From Deltaproteobacteria bacterium (GTDB taxonomy: Bacteria > Desulfobacterota > Desulfobacteria > Desulfobacterales > UBA5852), in contig JAHLLS010000002.1 of NCBI GenBank assembly GCA_020444045.1, positions 62,001-126,000 on the forward strand: a stretch of 64,000 bases of DNA, in the 5' to 3' direction. The notes beneath the pieces were generated by a model. That model did not search any database. It was not told the DNA's origin and worked only from the letters and a program-made list of their open reading frames with translations. Below, piece by piece: positions 1-8,449 of the stretch. The translations under genes were made by a program, and so were the position numbers. Within the stretch, counting starts at the first letter, position 1. Each line of letters starts with the position of its first letter.

Positions 1-39
1 GGTTATCGGGGCATCGGGAAAAACGTCAATCGGATTCAT
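1..39 (-). CDS. Possible 5' end of a gene leaving the window
   Basis: An ATG at 37-39 (minus strand) opens a frame that stays open to the window edge for 13 codons (MNPIDVFPDAPIT). A weak purine-rich AGGGCGG lies about eight bases upstream. It could be the start of the next gene of the minus-strand series, but 13 codons cannot identify a product and the frame may be chance. Confidence 0.25.
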   Translation of the reverse strand, partial: MNPIDVFPDAPIT

Positions 40-245
40 CAAGCCGCCCTTTTTCCTTAGTACTCATCCACTGGCCGAGGGCTTCCCAGCGCCTGACCGC
101 GAATGCCAATGCCATCATAAGACGTCATTGTTAGCGCGCAATTAGCGGCGGGCACCCATGGCCTCCGAGGATTCAATTTTTCGCGCAACGCGGATATTTA
201 TCCGACTAAGGCGGGTCTGTCAAATTGGCCATTTATGGTCGGGCA

Positions 246-662
246 CTATGTATCGTCTTCAGGCCGCCAGGGCCCGTGAAAGCGCTCGCCCCGTTCTTTC
301 CTGCGGCGCTCCCGTTCCGCCTTCATTTCGTCGAACCGGCGCTGCTGCTCCGGGGTCAACTCTTTCCGGATCTCGGCAAACCCTTTTTCCAGATGCTCCC
401 GCATATAACGACGCCCTTCACGCATCTTCTGGAAGGTTTCGGCCTGCACCCGATCGATGATGGCCTCGATGCGGACTTTCTGCTCTGCGCTGAGGTCCAG
501 CTTGCTGGACAACCGTTTCATGATAAAGGCCTTGCGACCCTCGGGCTGACCGCTGAAAAAGGGATGATGACGTTTCAGGACCATATCGGTGCCCAAAGCT
601 CCGGTCAGCGCGCCCAGTACAAAGACCAGCAATAGACCAGCTATTATTTTCCATTTCTGCAT
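246..662 (-). CDS. Spy/CpxP-like periplasmic protein
   Basis: A 138-residue protein with an N-terminal hydrophobic anchor or uncleaved signal (residues about 6-25), followed by a highly charged, helical domain. That domain carries two LTxxQ-type motifs (LDLSAEQ and LTPEQ), the hallmark of the Spy/CpxP/ZraP/CnrX family of periplasmic stress and metal-sensing proteins. The end is Arg/Lys/Glu-rich. It is the last gene of a four-gene minus-strand operon (Spy-like, ECF sigma, small membrane protein, this gene), starting 9 bases after the gene before it. The context suggests a periplasmic chaperone or metal binder that informs or is controlled by the sigma factor. Ligand unknown. Confidence 0.75.
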   Translation of the reverse strand: MQKWKIIAGLLLVFVLGALTGALGTDMVLKRHHPFFSGQPEGRKAFIMKRLSSKLDLSAEQKVRIEAIIDRVQAETFQKMREGRRYMREHLEKGFAEIRKELTPEQQRRFDEMKAERERRRKERGERFHGPWRPEDDT

Positions 663-671
663 GGGACCACC

Positions 672-995
672 TCAATACAGGTACGCCTGCATTATGTTAA
701 CAATTTCATTTTCGTAAATCAGAAAAGACCAGAGATCCGCATCCGGGACAAACTGAAAATTGAGCAGCAGCAAGGCCATTACGGCGGTGGCCACCCCCCC
801 GGCCGTGAACCAGCGCCAGAAATACGGTTCCCACAACCAGGTCGTGGATAAGGGGTCTTCGGACGCCGCCAAATGGCGAATCCGACGCATCGCCTGCCGG
901 GTCCATTGTCCATCGGAGATGGGATGTTCGCGCGCGTGATGCGTTGCGCACAGCAGCTGCCGGAGTCTTTCCGACCGGCTTTGATTGGTTTTCAT
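672..995 (-). CDS. Small membrane protein, probable anti-sigma factor
   Basis: A 107-residue protein with about 60 hydrophilic, basic N-terminal residues, one transmembrane segment (about 63-83) and a short C-terminal tail of about 25 residues, which predicts a cytoplasmic N-terminus and periplasmic C-terminus. Its ATG overlaps the stop of the ECF sigma gene (ATGA), so the two are translationally coupled. This size, topology and coupling are typical of single-pass anti-sigma proteins of the CnrY type. No zinc-binding HxxxCxxC anti-sigma motif is visible. The function is inferred from position, not sequence similarity. Confidence 0.6.
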   Translation of the reverse strand: MKTNQSRSERLRQLLCATHHAREHPISDGQWTRQAMRRIRHLAASEDPLSTTWLWEPYFWRWFTAGGVATAVMALLLLNFQFVPDADLWSFLIYENEIVNIMQAYLY

Positions 996-1636
996 GATCG
1001 CCCCCTGTTTTGCAAAAGGAGTTTGTTGATTTTACGACGGGCCCGGAAGGCACGGACTTTGACATTGGCCACCGTCCACCCCAATTGTCGGGCCGCGGCC
1101 TTCACCGATTGCCCCTCCAGGTGAACCAGCTCCAGCACCATGCGATCTGCTGCGGATAACTGATCCAAGGCCCAATCAAGGATCTCGCGGGCCTCGCGCC
1201 GCCGGGTCATTTCCTGCCAAGATGTTTCCGAGGCATCCGTCAAAACGCGGTCCAGCCATTCCCGGTGGGCTTCGGAAAGGGCACTCATGGGAACTTCCCG
1301 GGACCGATAGTGCTTGCGCCAGTAGTCGTAACAGGTCCGTACGGCAATGACCGACAGCCAGGCGCGAAAATGCCCAGCCTGCCGCCAAGCGGCCAGGGAC
1401 TGGAAGGCCTTGATGAACACTTCCTGGGACAGTTCCTCCACCTGGTCTGGTGGGGCATGCCGATTGACGATGGCCAGCACGTAATTCTGGTAGCGCTCCA
1501 TCAGGGGGGCGAAGGCATCCACCTCACCCGCCAGGACACGCTGCACGATATCCTTGTCTTCGGTATCAGCGGTATCGCGCCTGGCCATCGTATCGGGCAT
1601 TTTCAAGGCCGACTTTCTACTTGCGGTTTCCAGCAT
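992..1636 (-). CDS. ECF-type RNA polymerase sigma factor
   Basis: A protein of up to 214 residues with a sigma-70 region 2 at about 27-100 (the segment VEELSQEVFIKAFQSL is typical of region 2.2, and a Trp/Tyr-rich region 2.3-2.4 follows). A region 4 helix-turn-helix lies at about 150-205, containing AARQLGWTVANVKVRAFRAR. Regions 1 and 3 are absent, as in ECF sigmas. The first ATG abuts the stop of the upstream Spy-like gene; internal ATGs at residues 13 and 17 are alternative starts. It probably directs transcription of an envelope-stress or metal-response regulon including its own operon. Confidence 0.9.
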   Translation of the reverse strand: MLETASRKSALKMPDTMARRDTADTEDKDIVQRVLAGEVDAFAPLMERYQNYVLAIVNRHAPPDQVEELSQEVFIKAFQSLAAWRQAGHFRAWLSVIAVRTCYDYWRKHYRSREVPMSALSEAHREWLDRVLTDASETSWQEMTRRREAREILDWALDQLSAADRMVLELVHLEGQSVKAAARQLGWTVANVKVRAFRARRKINKLLLQNRGRS

Positions 1637-2158
1637 TTACGGGTTGGTTTCAGCTGAACCGTCGGCCGGCATTTGCAGCCAGGTATCCATCATCTCCTGA
1701 CGAAACTGCCGGTGTTTTTGTCCTCGCCCCATGGCGCCTTCCCGGCGTTTCTGCATCTGCTGGACCTGCTCCGGGGACAGAATGCCCTTGAGGTCGAACA
1801 CGAAGCGTGCCCGCAGGACCGCCATGTCCTCCATGATGGGCGCCATGGCACGCGATGCCTCACGTACGGCGTCTTCGTCCAGTGCATCGGCCGTCATCAG
1901 GTTGCGCATGGTCTCCCGGGCGGTATGCATCTTGTCCCTAAGCGCATCTTTTTCCTCACGATAGGCCGGCAGCAGCTGCCCGATGGCCGCTTTCTGCTCC
2001 GTGGAAAGGTCGAGATTCCAGAGCATCTTGAGTTGCCGGTCACCCCCACCGCCGTGCCCGCCGCGGGCCATCACCAATCCTGCCGTGCATAACGTACCGA
2101 TAACGATAAGTCCAACCATCAGAAAAAGGGGGGAAGCGTGTTTCATCCGTTTCATCAT
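1637..2158 (-). CDS. Spy/CpxP-like periplasmic protein, first gene of sigma operon
   Basis: A 173-residue exported protein. The chosen start (tandem ATG ATG at 2158) has GGAGG seven bases upstream; a longer frame to 2254 lacks this. The signal sequence spans about residues 5-30 and ends near AGLVMARGG, followed by a Gly/His-rich stretch (GGHGGGGDR). The helical core carries LSTEQ and LSPEQ motifs, the LTxxQ repeats of Spy/CpxP/ZraP. The His-rich start of the mature protein could bind metal, as in ZraP or CnrX (inference). It leads the operon with the ECF sigma and anti-sigma-like genes, which resembles the architecture of CnrYXH metal sensing. Confidence 0.8.
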   Translation of the reverse strand: MMKRMKHASPLFLMVGLIVIGTLCTAGLVMARGGHGGGGDRQLKMLWNLDLSTEQKAAIGQLLPAYREEKDALRDKMHTARETMRNLMTADALDEDAVREASRAMAPIMEDMAVLRARFVFDLKGILSPEQVQQMQKRREGAMGRGQKHRQFRQEMMDTWLQMPADGSAETNP

Positions 2159-2522
2159 TGTGACCTCCTGATCGAAATTAATCAAGTTGGGTTGAAAGCC
2201 CCGACTCCGGGGGCGCATTATCCGAGCGCTCAAGGGTGAAGTCGTGGCGGTCACCGGAAAAGTTACACGGATGACATCCTTATGGGCTCGCTTCAGCGGG
2301 AAGCCTGATAAATCATTGATATAGACAACAAAATAGAATAGCGTTGACGCAAAAGGATGGCGTCTATCGATGCCATTATCCTGTTTTTATGTTGCGTTAT
2401 GACCGTTTAATAACCATTCCCTCTTCAACAGCGGTAATCGCATATTGTTTGTGATCACGCCTCTGGTGCTGAAATGCGAATTGCATCTCACCAGATAACG
2501 TTCTGAACGTCAGAGATGAAAA

Positions 2523-2849
2523 ATGAAAAAGTGCCCTTTTTGCGCTGAAGAAATTCAGGACAAGGCCATAAAGTGCAAGCACTGCGGTGAATTTCTGGAT
2601 ACTGTCCGCGACCCGCGTTTTGAAAAAGATAGGATGCCATGGTATTTCAGAACATCCTTTATTATTTTCGCCGTTGCCTGTGTAGGGCCTTTGGCATTGC
2701 CCCTGATTTGGTGGCGTCCAGAAACAAGCCGGACATGGAAGATCGGGCTCACCATCGGCATATTGATCCTCAGTTGGATCTTGTTTCAAATGACGATGGA
2801 ATCCGTCCATATGATCAAGGAATATTATAAGCTGATTGAACAATTGTGA
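2523..2849 (+). CDS. Zinc-ribbon membrane protein
   Basis: A 108-residue protein starting with a zinc ribbon of the form CPFC...CKHCG (cysteines at about 4, 7, 18 and 21), followed by two hydrophobic segments (about 43-65 and 72-93) and a short polar end. Zinc-ribbon plus two transmembrane segments is a common architecture of small uncharacterised bacterial proteins. The opposite strand has a long overlapping frame, but the cysteine motif and topology favour this strand. It stands alone between a minus-strand operon and the thioesterase gene. Function unknown. Confidence 0.7.
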   Translation: MKKCPFCAEEIQDKAIKCKHCGEFLDTVRDPRFEKDRMPWYFRTSFIIFAVACVGPLALPLIWWRPETSRTWKIGLTIGILILSWILFQMTMESVHMIKEYYKLIEQL

Positions 2850-2916
2850 CGTGATCGTCCGGCAGCGCCTTTCAGGTTATAAATGCCGGACAAATCTGTA
2901 GGAAAAAAGGAAACTC

Positions 2917-3804
2917 ATGGACGCATGTGTGCAGGGCAATGTTTTAGAGGAGTTGCTGAAGCTTTTAAAATTAGAGAAGATCGAAGAGAACATCTTCCGG
3001 GGCCAAAGCCAGGACCTTGGGTTCGGCAACGTGTTTGGCGGTCAAGTTTTAGGGCAGGCCTTGTCGGCCGCCAGCCAGACCGTTCCGGCCGAACGACGCG
3101 CCCACAGCCTGCACGCCTATTTCATGCGGCCGGGGGATGCCACCAAGCCCATTGTCTATAATGTGGATTGTATACGGGACGGGCGCAGCTTTACCACAAG
3201 GCGTGTTGTAGCCGTACAAAAAGGGCGTGCCATTTTTAACCTGGCCGCCTCCTTCCAAGTCGATGAATCCGGTTTCGAACACCAGGATGAAATGCCCGAA
3301 GTGCCCGGACCGGAGGGAATCGAGCGGGAAATCGACCGTGCCCGGCGGCTGGCGGACAAGCTGCCGCCGGGGCTGCGGGAGATGATCCTGTGCCGCAAAC
3401 CAATTGAAATCCGCCATGTCAACCCGGTGGACCCCTTTAAGCCGGAAATTCAGCCGCCCGCTAAATATGTCTGGTTCAAGGCCATTGACAAAATGCCCGA
3501 CGATCCGGCCACCCACCAGTATCTGCTGGCCTATGCCAGCGATTTCAACCTGGTGGCCACCACCCTTTATCCCCATGGCTACACGTTTTGGCAGCCGGAG
3601 ATGCAAGTCGCCAGCCTCGACCACGCCATGTGGATCCACCGCGAGATCCGCATGGACGATTGGCTGTTGTATGCCATGGAAAGCCCGAGCGCCTGCAAGG
3701 CCAGGGGGCTCGCCATTGGGCGCATATTTACGCGGGAGGGGAAATTGGTGGCCACGGTGGCGCAGGAGGGATTGATCCGATATCGCGGTACATCCACACC
3801 GTAA
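2917..3804 (+). CDS. tesB: Acyl-CoA thioesterase II (TesB family)
   Basis: A 295-residue cytoplasmic double hot-dog thioesterase that hydrolyses medium- to long-chain acyl-CoA to free acid and CoA. The N-terminal signature FRGQSQDLGFGNVFGGQ and the C-terminal signature ASLDHAMWIH followed by DDWLLYAMESPSA are characteristic of TesB, and the length matches the family (about 285-290). An AGGAAAAAAGGA ribosome-binding region precedes the ATG at 2917. No partner gene is co-directional downstream. It may buffer the CoA pool during fatty-acid turnover, consistent with other lipid enzymes in the window. Confidence 0.92.
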   Translation: MDACVQGNVLEELLKLLKLEKIEENIFRGQSQDLGFGNVFGGQVLGQALSAASQTVPAERRAHSLHAYFMRPGDATKPIVYNVDCIRDGRSFTTRRVVAVQKGRAIFNLAASFQVDESGFEHQDEMPEVPGPEGIEREIDRARRLADKLPPGLREMILCRKPIEIRHVNPVDPFKPEIQPPAKYVWFKAIDKMPDDPATHQYLLAYASDFNLVATTLYPHGYTFWQPEMQVASLDHAMWIHREIRMDDWLLYAMESPSACKARGLAIGRIFTREGKLVATVAQEGLIRYRGTSTP

Positions 3805-3837
3805 GGCGATTCAGCCCGGGCTTCGATAGTGCGACTT

Positions 3838-4437
3838 CTATCGCTTGGCTGAACCGAACCCCATGGCCGCGGCTGTTTCCACGTCACCGGGACGGCCGCG
3901 CTTTTCCAGGTAGCGGGCCAACGCCTCGCGATCTTCCGCTGATTTTTTCTGAGCCAGATCGCTTTTAGCCGAAAGCGTTTCGGGCCGGATCTCAACCACG
4001 GCACAGGCCTTGTAATCCGGCATGTCCGCATGCACGGGGGCCGGCGACCGGTCCGGTTCGTGGGCCGCCACCAGGGCATTTAGCGCTGTGGTTTTTAAGT
4101 CGCCGTCCGGCACCACCCGCGCACGCCCCCGGATGATCACGCAGTGGTAGAACTGATGCAGGCTGCACCCGCCGCCCTCCGGGTTGAAGCCCAGGTCGAG
4201 GTAGGCCAGGGGAATATCCACCTCAAAACAGACCCGGTCCTCGCGGGCGATATTGTCCAGCTTCTCCCCCTTCAAGGCGCAGTGAAAATAGATACACCCA
4301 TTGGTGTAAACGTAATTGACCGGCGTGATGTAGGGGTAGCCGTCCGCACCGAGCGTGGCCATTCGGCCAACGGTGGCCGCGGACAGGATGCGGCTGATTT
4401 CCTGCGGATCGGTAATTTCAGATTGACGACGTCGCAT
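3838..4437 (-). CDS. NimA-like pyridoxamine 5'-phosphate oxidase-fold flavoprotein
   Basis: A 199-residue protein of the split-barrel flavin-binding family (PNPOx-like, NimA group). The segment GRMATLGADGYPYITPVNYV followed by IYFHCALKGEKLDNI is the typical flavin-binding first half; VIIRGRARVV marks a later strand. The start at 4437 has GGAG about ten bases upstream and fits the family N-terminus; an upstream in-frame ATG at 4518 adds 27 non-conserved residues. The C-terminal 50 residues are charged and family-atypical. Members reduce nitro compounds or bind FMN, F420 or haem; the substrate cannot be told. Confidence 0.8.
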   Translation of the reverse strand: MRRRQSEITDPQEISRILSAATVGRMATLGADGYPYITPVNYVYTNGCIYFHCALKGEKLDNIAREDRVCFEVDIPLAYLDLGFNPEGGGCSLHQFYHCVIIRGRARVVPDGDLKTTALNALVAAHEPDRSPAPVHADMPDYKACAVVEIRPETLSAKSDLAQKKSAEDREALARYLEKRGRPGDVETAAAMGFGSAKR

Positions 4438-4563
4438 GGTGGTCGGCTCCAGGGGAATAGGGTAATAGATCCGTTCACGTGCCGGGGATAATTGCCCACA
4501 GGTCGGGGTCGTCGTCAAGTCCCAAGATGCACGTTGCCTGCCGGACCGGCAGGCCAGGGGTCA

Positions 4564-4866
4564 TCACCCCTGGTAAATCTGTACGGCCACGTCCGCGAGT
4601 TCGCAATCGATCCCGTGACCGTTCAAAAGTTGCACCAGTATCTGCACCTGATCAGCCCTGTCAAGGGCCACATGGCTGCCGTCCTCGTCTTGAACGACCC
4701 CGTAGCTGTTTGCTGCCAGAACGCTCAGGGCGGCATCGCAAGGGTGCACCCGCAACCCCAAGCGGGAAAAATCGTTCATGTAAAACACCGGCAGACGGGC
4801 GCGGCGTGTGTGGCGCCAGCTGCCATGCTGCGGCCCCTCCTTGGATATCAACGGTAATCTCACCAT
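4564..4866 (-). CDS. Hypothetical 100-residue protein
   Basis: A small soluble protein with no recognised family. An AAGGAG sequence about ten bases upstream of its ATG supports translation. It has a basic N-terminus and an acidic, hydrophobic second half with no signal peptide or membrane segment. It is on the same strand as the NimA-like gene 126 bases further on, so the two may be co-transcribed. No function can be assigned. Confidence 0.5.
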   Translation of the reverse strand: MVRLPLISKEGPQHGSWRHTRRARLPVFYMNDFSRLGLRVHPCDAALSVLAANSYGVVQDEDGSHVALDRADQVQILVQLLNGHGIDCELADVAVQIYQG

Positions 4867-4992
4867 AGCGTAGAATCTCCTTTATCTGACCCCGATCATG
4901 CGGCGTGACCGGCGCTTGTCACCACACGTATCCCTTATCGGATATAAAATGAGACCGGCATCAAACGCTGGCAAGCTCTGCCTACGCCAAAG

Positions 4993-5538
4993 TCAATGAT
5001 CCTCCAGAAGCGCCTCGATTCGCTGCAATGCGTGATCGAAGGGGTCGCGCGGTCGTGCTGCTGACGGTGATGCTGGCTCAAAGAGGATAAAAAACAAGGC
5101 CTGTATCAAACCAAACAACCAGATGCCCAGCCCCCAGGACACGGGCGTGGACAGGCCCCACAGCATCAGGCATAGTCCGCCGCCGCCACACAGAATGGCC
5201 TCCCGCACCAGGGATAGGAAGACCGACCGCGGATAGCAGATGCCGCTGCGAATCCAGCTGAAAATGGCCAGGGCCAAACCGAAAGTCAGGCCTGCCGTCG
5301 GCATGGCACCCCCCACCCCCGCCAACACCAGCATGGGGAAAAACACCGCCGGGAGGCTGCGACCGCTCCACCGCACCAGCATCAGCGCATAGACCGCGAT
5401 CAGGCACCAGGTGATACCAAAGGACATCCACGGCCAGAGCCCCCACCCAGCGCCGGCCCACCCCGCCAGGCCGCAGGCCAGCCCCCCCAGGCCGCCGAGA
5501 AAAAGGGTTGTTCGCACCGGTTGGTGGTTCGTGTTCAT
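4993..5538 (-). CDS. Multi-pass membrane protein of VWA/PspA operon
   Basis: A 181-residue integral membrane protein with about five hydrophobic segments rich in Gly, Leu and Trp and a short charged C-terminal tail. The chosen ATG at 5538 has GGGAGGGTG just upstream and overlaps the stop of the PspA-like gene (ATGA), showing translational coupling; a longer frame to 5586 has no such support. It is the last gene of the VWA - PspA-like - membrane protein operon. It may be the membrane partner of the PspA-like protein. No family recognised. Confidence 0.75.
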   Translation of the reverse strand: MNTNHQPVRTTLFLGGLGGLACGLAGWAGAGWGLWPWMSFGITWCLIAVYALMLVRWSGRSLPAVFFPMLVLAGVGGAMPTAGLTFGLALAIFSWIRSGICYPRSVFLSLVREAILCGGGGLCLMLWGLSTPVSWGLGIWLFGLIQALFFILFEPASPSAARPRDPFDHALQRIEALLEDH

Positions 5539-6095
5539 GTCACCCTCCCGGGGCTCACGGCCTCCTTGCGCTGCATAAGCTCCCATTCGATTTCCTCCTC
5601 ACTGGGCGCCAATTGCGGCGAACGCCCGCTGATCGACCCCACATCCGGCATAACGTCAGCGTTGCGGGCACGTTCCCGGACCGCCGCCACCCGTTGACGG
5701 GTATCGTCATACGCCAATCGCTGAACGCCTAATCGATCCCGTTCCTCATCCAATTGGCCTGCCATTTCTTCCAGGCGGTGCGTCATGCATTCGACACGCT
5801 TGCGCATGGGGAAAAGCTTGCGAATCAGCATGCGGGCGATATCATCCTTTCCCCGGGCAACGGCCAGATCCAGATCCTCCTCCAGCGCTCGCAGCTGCCT
5901 GGCATGCATCGCCCGATCCCGCTGCCCGTTCCGAAGCGCTTCTTCAAGCTGATCGATGCGGGCTTGACGCCCGGCTATGGCCGCCTGCATTTCGCGCAGG
6001 TGCTGCTTCAGCAGCAGGTCTTTGTCCTCTAGTTGATCCATCACTCCGTGCAGATCGGCTTTGCACAACCGAATGACCCGCGACATGATGCCCAT
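5535..6095 (-). CDS. PspA/IM30-like coiled-coil protein
   Basis: A 186-residue, almost entirely helical protein. Its N-terminus (MGIMSRVIRLCKADLHGVMD then QLEDKD) matches the PspA/IM30 pattern of an amphipathic membrane-binding helix followed by long coiled coils (residues about 20-150). It is shorter than E. coli PspA (222 residues). The start at 6095 has GGAGG five bases upstream. PspA proteins bind stressed cytoplasmic membrane and oligomerise (ESCRT-III-like). The gene follows the VWA gene by 29 bases and overlaps the membrane-protein gene, so a membrane-maintenance module is likely. The divergent kinase/regulator pair may control it. Confidence 0.75.
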   Translation of the reverse strand: MGIMSRVIRLCKADLHGVMDQLEDKDLLLKQHLREMQAAIAGRQARIDQLEEALRNGQRDRAMHARQLRALEEDLDLAVARGKDDIARMLIRKLFPMRKRVECMTHRLEEMAGQLDEERDRLGVQRLAYDDTRQRVAAVRERARNADVMPDVGSISGRSPQLAPSEEEIEWELMQRKEAVSPGRVT

Positions 6096-6124
6096 CGTGA
6101 CCTCCTTCATTCGAATGTCAGCGT

Positions 6125-7543
6125 CTACTTTTTATCCCGCCGATCCCGGTAGGATTCATATTGCAATGTCTTGGCGTTTTTCTTCTGTTTCGACATCACG
6201 ACTTCCGGACGACCGGCAAAGGTATCCCGAACGACGCCTCCCAGCGCTTCCACATCCTTCTGAAGATTCTCGGATACCTGGGGCGAGGCCACCACCTGGT
6301 TGACCGCCGCCTTTTCCTGCCGGTAGGTTTCGATGTGCTGCAGGGCCTGCTGCTCATCCCCCTCGCGAAGGGCGTCCGCCACGGCAGCCTTGAGGCGGCC
6401 GAAGTCCTCCTGTATGACTTTGGCGGCCCAGCTGTCTTTCCGGATAGACGCCATGACGTCATCCGGGTTTTCCACACAGGCAACGGTGAAGGTTTCCGCC
6501 AACGTGGTCGAGACCCGGCCTTCGCCGCTGCGGAACTCCAACTGCAGGTCTTTTATGACCACATCGCCCGGTGCTTTGGTCGGAATTTTAAATGTGAGAT
6601 AAAGCGTGCGGGTCTGACCGAAGCGCAAACCGCCCGGGTTAAAGGAGGCCCTGCCGTCCCGGGTCTCGATCGGGTACCCGCCGGCATCGATCAGCTGAAT
6701 CCCATCGCTTAAAGGGACGCTGACTGCCATCCCGGAGGCGGCCGTGGCTGCCGCATGGCGGTATTCCTGCTGGAATACTGCGGCAAAGGCCGCCGGATCT
6801 TCCATGTAAGTATAGGTGCCGCCGCCGTAATCGGCCAGAGTGGTCATGAGGTGTTCGTTGAAGTCGTTGCCTACGCCGACCGTACTCACCACCCAATCCC
6901 TGGAAAGGCCTGCGGCGGCCATGCGCCCCAACGCATGGGGGTCGGTGACGCCATGATTGGCCAGACCGTCCGAAATCAGCAGCAGCTTGGGGTGGTGATC
7001 CGTCATGGCGCTGTCCGCGAAGAGCGCCAGACCGGCTTCGAGTCCCCCACCAAGGTTGGTGCCGCCGCCCGGGTGAATACCCGCGACCAGGGCGGTCAGT
7101 TCGCGACGACGGTTATCCGTCATGGGTAAGAGTTCACTCAACGCCTGAGGCGCATTGCTATAGGTGACGAGGCCCAGCCGATCCTTCGGTGACAGCGCTT
7201 CGATCAGCCCTTGCACGGCGCGGCGCGCATCATCGATCTTCCGCCCGTTCATGGACCCGCTGCGATCCAGGACCACCACCAGGTCGACCCCCGGTACCGC
7301 AACGTTTCCGGACTGATCATTCTCCGGCGCCCGGAGGGTCAACGCCAGGGTGGCCAGACCATCCGAGTTCACAAGCACCTTGTCCTGGACCAGGTGCGCG
7401 TTCACGGTTATGGCACCGGTTGCATTGTTCACGAGATCGATTGTTGCACCGGATGGGTCATGACCGGTGATGCCCATGGCCACACCGGTCACAAGAATCA
7501 ATCCTACGACCAGCAGCAGGGTACGGCAATTGATCTTCTTCAT
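6125..7543 (-). CDS. Exported von Willebrand factor A domain protein
   Basis: A 472-residue protein with a signal sequence (residues 1-24), a short beta-rich region and a VWA domain (about 85-265) with an intact MIDAS motif DRSGSMN starting at Asp93 and a conserved downstream GGTNLGGGLEAG segment. A C-terminal helical region (about 370-472) follows. It resembles periplasmic Ca-activated chloride-channel-like VWA proteins. AAAGGAGG precedes the ATG. It is first in the operon with the PspA-like and membrane-protein genes and is transcribed divergently from the response regulator at 7748. The role is probably metal-dependent protein binding at the cell envelope; the partner is unknown. Confidence 0.85.
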   Translation of the reverse strand: MKKINCRTLLLVVGLILVTGVAMGITGHDPSGATIDLVNNATGAITVNAHLVQDKVLVNSDGLATLALTLRAPENDQSGNVAVPGVDLVVVLDRSGSMNGRKIDDARRAVQGLIEALSPKDRLGLVTYSNAPQALSELLPMTDNRRRELTALVAGIHPGGGTNLGGGLEAGLALFADSAMTDHHPKLLLISDGLANHGVTDPHALGRMAAAGLSRDWVVSTVGVGNDFNEHLMTTLADYGGGTYTYMEDPAAFAAVFQQEYRHAAATAASGMAVSVPLSDGIQLIDAGGYPIETRDGRASFNPGGLRFGQTRTLYLTFKIPTKAPGDVVIKDLQLEFRSGEGRVSTTLAETFTVACVENPDDVMASIRKDSWAAKVIQEDFGRLKAAVADALREGDEQQALQHIETYRQEKAAVNQVVASPQVSENLQKDVEALGGVVRDTFAGRPEVVMSKQKKNAKTLQYESYRDRRDKK

Positions 7544-7747
7544 GGCAAACCTCCTTTGATTGGGTGAAGGGTGGTCTTCGCTATGGCCGCCATCCTAACA
7601 AGCCCGCGACGGAAGACAATTCAAAGAAGTGCAAAAGAAGAGAGGGAATTTTTTACATAAGTTTTGCTTTGTAATTTTAAATCGATGATATAGATTGACC
7701 GTAGCCGTCATGGATAGACCCTCAACTCAAAGGAGAAACGAACCGCC

Positions 7748-8446
7748 ATGCCGCCTGCCAAAGCACGCATCCTCGTCGTGGAAGACGACCCGGCCATCTT
7801 GAACGGCCTTTTGGATGTCATGGTTTTCAACGGCTATGATGTGGAGGGCGCCGCGGATGGGCGTGACGGTTTGCAAAACGCCCTTGATGAGGCCTTTGAT
7901 CTGGTCATTCTGGACGTCATGCTGCCCTCCCTGGACGGGTTTTCCATCTGCCGCCGCATCAGAGAGCGTAAACCGGCCCAGGGGATTCTCATGCTGACCG
8001 CCAAGGGCGCCGAAGATGACGTGGTCAGTGGATTCCAGGCCGGTGCGGATGATTATGTCAGCAAACCGTTTTCCCTGCGGGAACTGCTGGTGCGGGTGGA
8101 AGCTCTCCTCCGGCGGGCCGGCAAGCTCGCGGGCCAGGCGGACATCCACCACCGCGGCATTCACTTCCGGGGGAAAACCCTCGAAGCCGTATCAGGGGAA
8201 ACGATCATGGCCCTGACCCGCCGGGAAATGGACATCATCGCCTACCTGCACCGCCATCAGGATCGCATCGTTTCGAAAAAAGAACTCCTGACGGACGTCT
8301 GGCATTATGCCGATGCCGACATCGAAACACGCACGGTCGACATTCACATGCTCAAACTGCGCAAGAAAATCGCCCATCTGATCGGCGAACGTCCATTTAT
8401 TCAAACCGTGCGGGGTGAGGGCTATCGCCTTGAGAAAGACGAATGA
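7748..8446 (+). CDS. OmpR-family response regulator
   Basis: A 232-residue two-component regulator. The receiver domain (1-120) has the acidic pair VVEDD, the phosphoacceptor Asp56 in LVILDVMLP and the conserved Lys in SKPF. The winged-helix DNA-binding domain (about 135-230) contains LTRREMDIIAYLHRH and ends VRGEGYRL, typical of OmpR/PhoB regulators. AAAGGAG lies 11 bases upstream. The kinase gene begins three bases after its stop. The 200-base divergent intergenic region to the VWA operon is the obvious candidate for its binding. Confidence 0.95.
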   Translation: MPPAKARILVVEDDPAILNGLLDVMVFNGYDVEGAADGRDGLQNALDEAFDLVILDVMLPSLDGFSICRRIRERKPAQGILMLTAKGAEDDVVSGFQAGADDYVSKPFSLRELLVRVEALLRRAGKLAGQADIHHRGIHFRGKTLEAVSGETIMALTRREMDIIAYLHRHQDRIVSKKELLTDVWHYADADIETRTVDIHMLKLRKKIAHLIGERPFIQTVRGEGYRLEKDE

Positions 8447-8449
8447 GCC

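Noticed and set aside
2397..2843. Minus-strand frame of 148 codons opposite the zinc-ribbon gene
   Set aside because: It has no recognisable domain, while the plus strand has a four-cysteine zinc ribbon and two membrane helices.
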